Positions 1 to 6,824 of a DNA stretch of 8,451 nucleotides are shown here, one piece after another. Numbering within the stretch: the stretch's first letter is position 1; every line of letters starts with the position of its first letter. Position numbers and translations under genes: made by a program. Under the pieces are notes generated by a model, which saw only the letters and a program-made list of their open reading frames with translations, did not search any database and was not told where the DNA came from. Location: NCBI GenBank assembly GCA_002432095.1, contig DJFQ01000133.1:7060-15510 (forward strand), given 5' to 3'. This DNA is from Marinagarivorans sp. UBA5868 (GTDB lineage Bacteria > Pseudomonadota > Gammaproteobacteria > Pseudomonadales > Cellvibrionaceae).

Positions 1-1349
1 GTGGCCTGCAGCACTTCCGCCGCATCCGGTGTTGACAGCATTGGCGTGCCATTGGCATTGGTGGTGCTGGTGCGGTTGAGAAAATCGTAGTTATAGAGGG
101 TTTGCCCAAGGGTGAAATTGCGGGTGTCGGCACTGCCGGAATAACTCACGATACGCGCCGGCCCCTCCTGGGTGACGTTGGCTGGAATGACCCAGGCCTC
201 GACACTGTATTCCCCGGTCTGAGTGATAAGACGATGCAATTTGCTGCTCGGCTCCACCGCCCCTTGCAGGCGGCCGCTGTTGATGCGCACACCCCAGTTG
301 CTCACCCACTCCACATCGCCAAGCAGATTGAGCGTGAGTTCCGGGGGAAAACCGGTAGAGGAATCATTCGCCTGCAAACCGGCACCCTCTTTAAAGGTAT
401 ACAGCGCGATGGCATTGCTTTCGGCCCGGCCACCCTGGCTGATGGCGGTGCCGTCGCCGATTCGCATGGCTTTACTGGTCAATAAGGACTCATCCAGTGG
501 ACGCATTTCCAAAGTGGCGGCGAAGGCTTCCAGCGCAGCCTCCATAGTATTGCCGGCGCTAAGGCAGTTATTGTTCCAGCAGTTATGAGCCTCTTCCTTC
601 AGGCGCACCACTAAACGGGAGCGCGAAGCGTCGCGCACGTCGCCCTGTACATTGAATAGCATCTTGGTCTGCGCTGCGGCGTAGGCAACCTCCACATCGC
701 TGCTGGCAAAATAGGGTTGCACCGGGGCCTGGGGCGCATCCGCCCGGTGACAATCCACGCAGTATTGGGTCAGCAACGGGTAAACGTGCTGAGCAAACGC
801 CGCCGTATCGGTGGGATAGGTCAAGCTGGAACTGACATCCAATACATCCGGTACACGCAATGCGGTTTCAGTGAGGGTAATACCGGAGCTCGTCGCCCAT
901 CGGCTGATCCAGTCCTCCATGCGCTCGGCGCAGAAGTCGAGACTCTGTACCCAGCAGTTGTGGCCACCGCGGACCTTTTCCACCAGGCGCGAGCTGGCAG
1001 GATCGTCCAGATTTACCACGCTGTTCGCGGCGGTATACGCCAGATTAATGTCATCGGCCTGGGTAAAGGTCGGGCTCTGCCCACCTCTACCGTGACAGGC
1101 GCCGCAGCGGGTCGGGTCCGCCACGTTGTCCCATAAATTTACTTTGAAGTTTTGTACATCCGCAGTGGTCGGACTGGGGCCGTTGTAGACGACGCCAGGA
1201 GTATCGTCATCATTGGGAATCGGCGGAGGATTGTCCTGCCCGGTTTTGCCGCTGCCGCTGGAACAGCCGAGCACCAATAACCAAGACAGGGTGATTACGC
1301 CGCGGGTAAGGGTTTTATAAAACGAAGGGAAACACATCGGGCCACTCAT
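1..1349 (-). CDS. LamG-domain c-type cytochrome-like lipoprotein (3' end outside window)
   Basis: The reading frame opens at 1349 and is still open at the left edge, giving 449 residues. Residues 11-29 form a lipoprotein-type signal (hydrophobic, then VLGC with Cys29 followed by Ser), so an outer-membrane lipoprotein is likely. Next comes a Pro/Asp-rich linker (about 40-60) and two similar modules, each with a CxxCH haem c site (CGACH 82-86; CVDCH 197-201), an AY-AA segment, an SR-LV segment, then HNCW (130-133; 255-258) and one further Cys (140; 262). From about residue 314 (ALYTFKEGAG) the pattern is LamG/concanavalin-like (YSVEAWV at 381-387). The start at 1349 is preferred because AAGGGAG lies 7 bases upstream; an in-frame ATG at 1355 would overlap the previous stop but leaves only 1 base after that ribosome site. 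It is the second gene of a leftward operon. Role inferred: an envelope electron carrier or a surface-binding haem protein; the substrate is unknown. Confidence 0.88.
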   Translation of the reverse strand, partial: MSGPMCFPSFYKTLTRGVITLSWLLVLGCSSGSGKTGQDNPPPIPNDDDTPGVVYNGPSPTTADVQNFKVNLWDNVADPTRCGACHGRGGQSPTFTQADDINLAYTAANSVVNLDDPASSRLVEKVRGGHNCWVQSLDFCAERMEDWISRWATSSGITLTETALRVPDVLDVSSSLTYPTDTAAFAQHVYPLLTQYCVDCHRADAPQAPVQPYFASSDVEVAYAAAQTKMLFNVQGDVRDASRSRLVVRLKEEAHNCWNNNCLSAGNTMEAALEAFAATLEMRPLDESLLTSKAMRIGDGTAISQGGRAESNAIALYTFKEGAGLQANDSSTGFPPELTLNLLGDVEWVSNWGVRINSGRLQGAVEPSSKLHRLITQTGEYSVEAWVIPANVTQEGPARIVSYSGSADTRNFTLGQTLYNYDFLNRTSTTNANGTPMLSTPDAAEVLQA

Positions 1350-1363
1350 GATCATTCTCCCTT
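1349..1363 (-). promoter_or_regulatory. Ribosome binding site and stop/start junction of the LamG gene
   Basis: On the minus strand AAGGGAG ends at 1357, 7 bases before ATG 1349. The preceding gene's TGA is at 1354-1352. An ATG at 1355 overlaps that TGA in the ATGA manner but has only 1 base of spacing, so 1349 is the better start. The ribosome site lies inside the last codons of the upstream gene, which implies coupled translation. Confidence 0.6.
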
Positions 1364-2581
1364 GCAATAGTCGGCGGTGGCCGCAAACACGGTTTTGAGA
1401 CGGTAATTATCCGCGGCAAATTGCGCGGTCATGGTCGCCAATGCAGCGCGGTCGGTGGCATCTTCCGGCTGGCGCAGACACACTGCGCGGAACACTTTAT
1501 TCACCTGACATTCGGCAAACGCCTGACTGTAGGCCAATTCCCGCCCCATGCTTTTGGCGCCGCTGCCGCCGCCGGGCAAACTTTCGTCCCAGCCCAGTTG
1601 CGCATTAACTCCCGCGCGCCAGTAGTTGTCCCAGCGGTCGTCCGAGGTCACATAACCGTAAGGGAAGGTGGTGCTGTTGATGTGGTACTTCGCCTGCACG
1701 CGGGTACCGGTAGCTTCGTCTACCGCGCCGGTGCCGTGATACTCGATACGCCCGAGCTCCCCTGTCAGGTCGCTGGCGGCATCGTAGGTAAAGTCGTAAT
1801 AAGCGAACGCCTGGGCAAGCGGATCCATACCGCTATGACAACCCATACAGCCGTTGAGAAAAGCACGCGCGTCACCGCCGGGGGAGCGGGACACGTCCTG
1901 GCGAATGCGATCCGGCACGCGGGTGATGTCGTGTACTTGTTCAAGATCGCGGCACAAATGGTTCATCAAGGTGAAGCGGAGTTGGGCGCGGTTGGTGCCG
2001 GCGATAAAAAACGCCTTCGCCGCCGCACGGGTGGTCATTACCCCTGCCGTGGCCTCTGCCGGCAGTCCTGTGACGGTTGATTGGAGTTGCCGCTGCAAAC
2101 GGTCTTTAAAGATGTAGGGCACACCGCTGCTGGTGCCGCTTTCCAACGATTCGTAATGGGCATTGTTATTAGGCGCATAGGCAGGGCTGACGCCACTGGC
2201 GGTGTAGATCACATCATCGAACAGCACTTCGCGGAAATCCCGCTCGTCCCGCACCAGCCCCATCACCGTGGCGATGTAATCATTGAGGGGAACGAACTGG
2301 GTCTGATCGCGATTGGTCCAGGGCGCCACCCAGTTTTTTAGGGTCACGCGGTAAAACGCATCGTTTTCCATTGCCATCTCGGCTGCTGCAATACCGTCGC
2401 CGCTTTGGTCGATGCTTTCTTTCATCGCCAGTAAGGTGGATTCTGTTGGGGGAATGCCGGTCAGGCGATCATGGATGCGTTTAGCCTGCTCGAGAGAACC
2501 GGCCCAGACGCTGGCAGATCCCATAAGGGCACAGCCGGCAACCCCGGCTAAGACGGGATGAAAAAACTGTTTTACGTTCAT
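1352..2581 (-). CDS. Exported monohaem protein, DUF1588/DUF1585-like
   Basis: This 409-residue protein has a Sec signal (about 1-27, cleavage after VWA), so it is periplasmic. The only CxxCH is CMGCH at 245-249, followed by SGMDPLAQAFAYYDF. That arrangement resembles the CxxCH-x-MDP-G-A-E-FD signature of DUF1588 in the planctomycete-type cytochrome families. A later stretch (about 347-370, RELAYSQAFAECQVNKVF with Cys358 and Cys368) resembles the DUF1585 region. It is much shorter than the multi-domain DUF1592 proteins and has no N-terminal PSCyt1 haem site. Cys210 and Cys406 are the remaining non-signal cysteines. ATG 2581 is the only sensible start because an in-frame stop lies three codons upstream; its ribosome site is poor (GAGG 13 bases away). 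It is the first gene of the leftward operon, 2 bases from the LamG gene, so the two products probably work together. The exact family name is uncertain, while covalent haem binding is likely. Confidence 0.85.
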   Translation of the reverse strand: MNVKQFFHPVLAGVAGCALMGSASVWAGSLEQAKRIHDRLTGIPPTESTLLAMKESIDQSGDGIAAAEMAMENDAFYRVTLKNWVAPWTNRDQTQFVPLNDYIATVMGLVRDERDFREVLFDDVIYTASGVSPAYAPNNNAHYESLESGTSSGVPYIFKDRLQRQLQSTVTGLPAEATAGVMTTRAAAKAFFIAGTNRAQLRFTLMNHLCRDLEQVHDITRVPDRIRQDVSRSPGGDARAFLNGCMGCHSGMDPLAQAFAYYDFTYDAASDLTGELGRIEYHGTGAVDEATGTRVQAKYHINSTTFPYGYVTSDDRWDNYWRAGVNAQLGWDESLPGGGSGAKSMGRELAYSQAFAECQVNKVFRAVCLRQPEDATDRAALATMTAQFAADNYRLKTVFAATADYCKGE

Positions 2582-2955
2582 GTTTAGGTCTTATCCTCGA
2601 CATCGAGAGAGCGACAGACTGGCGGGAAACCACACGTGGGGATCTCGCCGATACAGCATCAGTCCAGGTCGCGCTCCGTTTCATCCGTGAGCGCCCACTG
2701 CCCAACGCTACCGCGTAACGCCTCGGTTGAGCAGTTTTTGTTCCAGCTTCAGTTTGGTGTCGATTTACGCCGGTGTTTTGTACCGGAGTTATGCGGCAGC
2801 GCAAATTACCGAAGCGGGACACCCGGTAAAGATTTCGGCTGGTGCGTTTTCTGCAGAGGGCACTTTAAAAGGCTGCTGAGAGATAACACTGGCCAGCATT
2901 CAAGGAAAGATTAGCCGCCAGGGTCTATTTTTGATGGGTGTGGATTTATGTTTTA

Positions 2956-2971
2956 TGTGACCGCTATCGCA
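2956..2971. promoter_or_regulatory. CRP/Vfr-like binding site candidate
   Basis: TGTGA, six bases, then TCGCA matches the TGTGA-N6-TCACA CRP consensus at 9 of 10 core positions, with T-rich (left) and A-rich (right) flanks. It lies about 260 bases upstream of the rightward operon and about 375 bases upstream of the leftward one. That is distant for classical activation of either start unless transcription begins well upstream. A single match in 650 bases could arise by chance. Confidence 0.3.
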
Positions 2972-2974
2972 AAA

Positions 2975-2989
2975 AATCACTAGATGATT
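2975..2989. repeat. Inverted repeat AATCA-N5-TGATT
   Basis: Perfect 5-base arms flank CTAGA, three bases after the CRP-like site. The size suits a dimeric regulator half-site pair rather than an RNA hairpin. The AATCA core also occurs at 3021-3025 and 3189-3193, each time within ACTAATCA. Confidence 0.35.
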
Positions 2990-3034
2990 CGCACGTCGCA
3001 TGGCGGCAACCTCTATAACTAATCACAGCGGCCC

Positions 3035-3057
3035 CCTACAGATGCTTAACCTGTAGG
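3035..3057. repeat. Inverted repeat CCTACAG-N9-CTGTAGG
   Basis: Perfect 7-base arms (3035-3041 and 3051-3057) are separated by nine bases. No T-run follows on either strand, so it is not a rho-independent terminator. It could be an operator or a 5'-leader hairpin, about 170 bases upstream of the rightward operon. A shorter dyad, ATTTC-N5-GAAAT, follows directly at 3061-3075. Confidence 0.45.
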
Positions 3058-3111
3058 CTAATTTCCAAATGAAATAACGCATTCGGAAAATGGCCGCTTA
3101 ACATTGGCCCA

Positions 3112-3137
3112 AATCCTTGCCCGGACGAACCGGGATT
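3112..3137. repeat. Bulged inverted repeat beside the candidate promoter
   Basis: AATCC (3112-3116) can pair with GGATT (3133-3137), and inner CGG (3122-3124) with CCG (3130-3132) around ACGAA. An alternative register pairs CCCGG (3120-3124) with CCGGG (3130-3134). It ends two bases before the candidate -35 element, so it is placed as an operator could be. Confidence 0.35.
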
Positions 3138-3139
3138 AT

Positions 3140-3168
3140 TTGCCAGTTTGCGTGTGACCTCTTCGAAT
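3140..3168 (+). promoter_or_regulatory. Weak sigma70-like promoter candidate for the rightward operon
   Basis: TTGCCA at 3140-3145 matches the -35 consensus at 5 of 6 bases. After a 17-base spacer, TCGAAT at 3163-3168 matches the -10 at 4 of 6 but lacks the important second-position A. The predicted transcript would start about 50 bases before the first gene. Spacing is ideal and the -10 is poor, which would fit an activated promoter. Confidence 0.28.
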
Positions 3169-3222
3169 ATTGGTCGCAATGAGTCACTAATCAACGCATT
3201 TGGGCAACTCAAGGTGTTCAGC

Positions 3223-3226
3223 GAGG
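3223..3226 (+). promoter_or_regulatory. Ribosome binding site suggesting GTG 3234 as alternative start
   Basis: GAGG lies only 1 base before ATG 3228 but 7 bases before the in-frame GTG at 3234. On spacing alone the GTG is the better initiation codon. The difference is two residues and does not affect the signal peptide. Confidence 0.45.
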
Positions 3227-3227
3227 C

Positions 3228-6005
3228 ATGCATGTGGCAAGCGAACATTCTTTGATTCTGCATCTTCACCGCGTCGCATGGATGGTCGCATTGGCCGTTC
3301 TTATAACTGCTTGTGATGTTAGCGATAGTGGACCAGCCGGTTTTCAAGCAAGCGATCCCCTGGTGGTGAATTACCCTATTGCGTATGTCGAACGTACCTT
3401 GCCATTGGATGAAGATGGCGAACCTGCAATAAGGGATGTCCTCGACCCCGGCGCTTTTTATCCCGGCGCCCGATTGGTTGTGAAAGATCGTGCCTCGGCC
3501 TCCGCCATGGAGCGGGTGATTACTGATGATGTATTCCCACGCAATGAAGACGGCTCCCCCGCGCTCTATGATGTTAAAGACTTAGCCACCTCCCCTGATG
3601 GCGGTAAATTGCTATTTGCCATGCGCGCACCCGAGATCCCCAATGCCGACGACGATGAACAACCCACCTGGAATATTTGGGAATACGATCTGGAAAGCGG
3701 CACACTGGCGCCTGTCATTCCCGAAAGCTCTAATATCCTGGCGGAAGCTGGCCATGACGTGGCGCCTCAGTATCTGCCGGATGGGCGCATCGTATTTTCG
3801 TCCACACGACAAGCACGCAGCCGGGCGATTCTGCTCGATGAAGCCAAGCCGCAATACACCAGTCTCGACGACAAACGCCAAGAAGAAACATTTCTGCTTC
3901 ATGTTCTCCACCAGGACGGCGGTGAGATCAACATCGAGCAAATCACCTTTAACGCCAGCCAGGATTTGCAGCCAGCGGTTTTGGATAATGGCGACATAGT
4001 ATTTTTGCGACGGGACGGTATCGCCAACCACGACCGTCTCAGTCTTTACCGGGTAAAACCCGACGGCACTGATCTTCAGCCTTACTACGGCTACCACAGC
4101 CAGGAGACGGGCTCTAACGAGAGCGAAGGCGTGTTTGCACGCCCCGTGGAATTGGAAGATGGGAGGGTGATGGTCAATCTCGTGCCCCGCGAAACGGTTC
4201 GCTTGGGTGGCGATGTGGTCGCCATCAACGGTGTGGATTTTATCGATATTGAGCAACCCACCCGCGCCAATGCCGGCGCCGATGGCCCCGGGCAAACCAG
4301 TCTGGTTGCCAATCGCGTTGACAGCGAGGGAGAAACCCCCTCCCGCGGTGGCTACTACAGTTCCGCCTCTCCCCTCTACGACGGCACCGACCGCCTGTTG
4401 GTGAGTTGGAGCCAATGCCGTCTGATCAATCCAGAAACCAATGAGTTTGCGCCTTGTACAGAGGCACTGATCAACGCTGGCGCGGAGCAGGCGCCAACCG
4501 CGTATGGCCTTTGGGTTTATGACGTGCGCTACGGTACGCAACTGCCGGTAAAGCTCCCACAGGAGGGACTGATGTACACCGACGCGGTGGCATTGGCGCC
4601 GCGTCCAGTACCCACCGCTTGGATGCCACCGGATGATCAGCCCGTTCTGGTAGAGGAGGAAGTTGGCGTTCTCCATATCCGCAGCGTTTATGATCGGGAT
4701 GGTCTGGATGCTGCCCCCGGCGGCTTGGCCGCCATTGCCGATCCCGCCCGTACACCTACCGATAGTCGTGAGCAGCGCTTTCTGCGGATTGTTAAAAATG
4801 TGTCGATACCGGACGACGACGTGCGCGATTTTGACGACAGTGCATTCGGCGCGAGCGCCGCCCAAGGTATGCGCGACATCCTCGGTTATGTGCCGTTGGA
4901 GCCAGATGGATCCGCGAAATTTAAGGTCCCTGCGGATATGCCACTTATGGTGGATGTGGTGGATGCCCGCGGCAAACGCGTGGGTGGCCGCCACCAGAAC
5001 TGGTTGCACCTTCGACCGGGAGAGGTACGCGAGTGCACTGGGTGCCACACACCGGATAGTCGCCAGCCCCACGGCCGGCGAGACGCGGAAGCGACAACCG
5101 CCAATCCGGGTGCGGTGGGTGGAATGCCGTTCCCCAACACGCTGCTACGCGACCAGTTTGGCATTCCGCAACCCAACCCCGAATTCGGCGAATCCATGGC
5201 CGAGTATCACGCCCGGCTTTACGGACCGCGCACCCCTTCGATGGATATCGTGTTCACCGATGAATGGACTAATCCCGCCAATGCTACGCCGGGAGCCGAC
5301 ATTCAATTGCGCTATGTGGATATCGAGACAACCATGGGCAGCAACCCTCGCGATGCCAACTGCGCCCCGCTGGATACCGCACCGCCGATCTGGGTTCCAC
5401 CCACTGCCTGCACCACTCCGGGCAGCTGGGAAAACCGATGCCGGGTAACCATTCACTACATCCAGCATATCCACCCCCTGTGGGAGGCCGATCGCCGAAC
5501 CTGTGATGAAATGGGCAATGTCACCGAAGACCGGACCTGCACCGCCTGCCACAGCCGCGGCCCGGCGGATGCCTTGCAAGTGCCAGCGGGTCAATTGGAA
5601 CTCACCGGGGAGGTCTCCCAGGATCGCAACGACTTCCTTACCTCCTACGCGGAGCTGATGTTCCAGGACAACGCCCAGGAAGTAGTGGAAAATTCGCTGA
5701 CTGACATTCTGATTCAGCAACCCACCGGTGAATATCAAACCGATGACGAGGGTAATTTGGTCCTCGATGAAAATGGTGAACCCATTCCGCTTACCACACC
5801 GACTCCAGTTCCTGTTCAACAATCCATGTCCACGGCCGGTGCGCGCGCCAGCAATCGTTTTTTCCGGCGATTTGAGCAGGCATCAAATCAAGACACCGTG
5901 AATCACGTAGGATTTTTGTCCGCCGCGGAATTAAAACTGATTGCGGAGTGGCTGGATATCGGCGGCCAGTATTACAATGACCCGTTTGTGGCGCCTGCGG
6001 ACTAA
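3228..6005 (+). CDS. PD40 beta-propeller dihaem lipoprotein, hydrazine synthase alpha-like family
   Basis: A 925-residue exported protein (numbered from ATG 3228; GTG 3234 is possible). Residues about 15-29 form a lipoprotein signal ending LITAC, with Cys29 followed by Asp30. Propeller-type PD40 repeats follow, with SPDGGKLLF near 123, LPDGRIVFSS near 183, and similar LDNGDIVF and LEDGRVMV segments. Residues 553-607 run from GYVPLEPDGSAKF to PGEVRECTGCH, which matches the middle region of hydrazine synthase alpha-like proteins; CTGCH 603-607 is the first haem c site. A second, CTACH 771-775, is preceded by IQHIHPLW, the usual helix before a C-terminal haem site. Cys712, 728, 738 and 759 lie just before it, and Cys397/410 form another likely disulphide pair. 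The family is widespread outside anammox bacteria, so hydrazine chemistry is not implied. First gene of the rightward operon; likely an envelope haem enzyme or electron carrier. Confidence 0.9.
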   Translation: MHVASEHSLILHLHRVAWMVALAVLITACDVSDSGPAGFQASDPLVVNYPIAYVERTLPLDEDGEPAIRDVLDPGAFYPGARLVVKDRASASAMERVITDDVFPRNEDGSPALYDVKDLATSPDGGKLLFAMRAPEIPNADDDEQPTWNIWEYDLESGTLAPVIPESSNILAEAGHDVAPQYLPDGRIVFSSTRQARSRAILLDEAKPQYTSLDDKRQEETFLLHVLHQDGGEINIEQITFNASQDLQPAVLDNGDIVFLRRDGIANHDRLSLYRVKPDGTDLQPYYGYHSQETGSNESEGVFARPVELEDGRVMVNLVPRETVRLGGDVVAINGVDFIDIEQPTRANAGADGPGQTSLVANRVDSEGETPSRGGYYSSASPLYDGTDRLLVSWSQCRLINPETNEFAPCTEALINAGAEQAPTAYGLWVYDVRYGTQLPVKLPQEGLMYTDAVALAPRPVPTAWMPPDDQPVLVEEEVGVLHIRSVYDRDGLDAAPGGLAAIADPARTPTDSREQRFLRIVKNVSIPDDDVRDFDDSAFGASAAQGMRDILGYVPLEPDGSAKFKVPADMPLMVDVVDARGKRVGGRHQNWLHLRPGEVRECTGCHTPDSRQPHGRRDAEATTANPGAVGGMPFPNTLLRDQFGIPQPNPEFGESMAEYHARLYGPRTPSMDIVFTDEWTNPANATPGADIQLRYVDIETTMGSNPRDANCAPLDTAPPIWVPPTACTTPGSWENRCRVTIHYIQHIHPLWEADRRTCDEMGNVTEDRTCTACHSRGPADALQVPAGQLELTGEVSQDRNDFLTSYAELMFQDNAQEVVENSLTDILIQQPTGEYQTDDEGNLVLDENGEPIPLTTPTPVPVQQSMSTAGARASNRFFRRFEQASNQDTVNHVGFLSAAELKLIAEWLDIGGQYYNDPFVAPAD

Positions 6006-6017
6006 TTTTTGACCTGC

Positions 6018-6824
6018 ATGAATTCATCCAGCATTTTATTTCAACACCTTCGGCGCCACTCCCGCACGCTGCGGCAGCTTATCGCTGCCGTTTTGCTGTT
6101 GGCGGCCTGGATCATTCCCGTGCAGGCTCAGGATATATCCGGTTGGCAAGATGACGAGGGCGTCGTTGTAGTGGTGGGGTCGCCTTTTATTGAGCTGTAT
6201 GTGCAGCCGGGTCGAGGCTATGCACGTTTCCATGCGGCGGAAAAAAACGAACGTCTGCGCCTCTTCAAAACCCGCACCGATTGGTACAAGGTGGAAACTC
6301 AGGATGGCAAAATCGGCTGGGTTCCGCGCCGCGCCCTCACCGATCTTTACGATACCGAAGGTTATCCACTTGATTTTCGCACCCCATCCTGGAGTGAAGC
6401 CAAACATCCCTGGCAGATGGGCCTGATGGCGGGCGAGATGGACGGTGCCATTACTTACACGGTATATGGCGGTTATCGTTTCACACCCAATATTTCCGCT
6501 GAAATTAAATATACCCAGGCCTTTAGCGACACCAATAACACCAAGCTCGGCAGCGCCATGTTGCTTCACCAGCCTTTCCCTCAATGGCGCGCCTCGCCGT
6601 TTTTTACCCTCGGTGCCGGCACCATGAAATTCTTCAGCGACGGAGTCCAAGTGAAGACCGCTGACGACAAAGATAACGCAGTCACTGTTGGCGGCGGCCT
6701 GATGTTTTACATCACCCACAAAGTCATCGCCCGCTTGGAATATAACCAGCACACGCTGCTGACCACGCGAGACAACAATCAAGAGGTTGAGGAATGGAAA
6801 GCTGGATTCAGCGTGCTTTTTTAA
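6018..6824 (+). CDS. SH3-domain outer-membrane beta-barrel protein
   Basis: A 268-residue protein with a signal peptide (1-37; hydrophobic 21-35, cleavage after VQA). A bacterial SH3-like domain spans about 49-108 (GVVVVVGSPFIELY to DGKIGWVPRRAL), of the kind that often contacts peptidoglycan. Alternating amphipathic beta strands then run from about 132 to the C-terminal Phe268 (VYGGYRF, AEIKYTQAF, PFFTLGAG, VGGGLMFYI, ARLEYN), typical of a small eight-strand-type outer-membrane barrel. It could therefore bridge cell wall and outer membrane. ATG 6018 is chosen; an in-frame TTG at 6009 would add three residues. No Shine-Dalgarno sequence is visible, so translation probably depends on ribosomes finishing the upstream gene 12 bases earlier. 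Its last 31 bases overlap the next gene. The partner or ligand is unknown. Confidence 0.88.
   Translation: MNSSSILFQHLRRHSRTLRQLIAAVLLLAAWIIPVQAQDISGWQDDEGVVVVVGSPFIELYVQPGRGYARFHAAEKNERLRLFKTRTDWYKVETQDGKIGWVPRRALTDLYDTEGYPLDFRTPSWSEAKHPWQMGLMAGEMDGAITYTVYGGYRFTPNISAEIKYTQAFSDTNNTKLGSAMLLHQPFPQWRASPFFTLGAGTMKFFSDGVQVKTADDKDNAVTVGGGLMFYITHKVIARLEYNQHTLLTTRDNNQEVEEWKAGFSVLF
6781..6793 (+). promoter_or_regulatory. Ribosome binding site inside the preceding gene
   Basis: AAGAGG at 6781-6786 lies 7 bases before ATG 6794 and inside the coding sequence of the SH3-barrel gene. This strong, well-spaced site fixes the start of the next gene and the 31-base overlap. Confidence 0.6.

Larger units (their letters stand above)
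2582..3227. other. Divergent intergenic region, no convincing gene
   Basis: About 650 bases separate the leftward haem-protein operon from the rightward envelope operon. Short open frames exist on both strands (for example 2636-2914 plus and 2481-2822 minus), but their conceptual products are rich in Arg, Ser and Cys, have no recognisable domain or signal, and lack good ribosome sites. The region must contain the promoters of both operons. The half nearer the rightward gene holds several dyads and a CRP-like site, listed separately. I see no RNA gene, known riboswitch or rho-independent terminator in it. Confidence 0.6.

Noticed and set aside
102..588. Plus-strand frames of 121-127 codons at the left edge
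   Set aside because: They are antisense to the LamG haem gene, whose frame runs unbroken from 1349 to base 1.
1421..2080. 219-residue plus-strand open frame
   Set aside because: Antisense to the DUF1588-like gene; the minus strand holds the CMGCH motif and the signal peptide.
2636..2914. Short plus-strand frame of 92 codons in the divergent region, and the minus-strand frame 2481-2822
   Set aside because: No signal peptide, domain or good ribosome site, and an odd Arg/Ser/Cys-rich composition. The minus frame also overlaps the start of the real haem gene.
3035..3057. Rho-independent terminator
   Set aside because: The 7-base-pair dyad is real, but no T-run follows it on either strand and no gene ends nearby.
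3036..3347. 103-residue minus-strand frame upstream of the PD40 gene
   Set aside because: It overlaps the signal-peptide coding region of the PD40 gene and has no supporting motif.
3612..5072. 486-residue open frame on the minus strand
   Set aside because: It lies antisense within the PD40 gene, whose frame carries clear domains and two CxxCH sites. The antisense product shows no signal, motif or ribosome site and reflects codon bias.
5145..5822. 225-residue minus-strand open frame
   Set aside because: Antisense to the C-terminal part of the PD40 gene, with no recognisable domain. A shadow frame.
3228..6005. True hydrazine synthase (anammox) function
   Set aside because: Only the family resemblance is visible. 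No other anammox genes are present, and related proteins are common in ordinary bacteria, so hydrazine synthesis should not be inferred.
6036..6782. 248-residue minus-strand open frame
   Set aside because: Antisense to the SH3-barrel gene, which has a signal peptide, an SH3 domain and a barrel ending in Phe. The antisense product has no comparable features.
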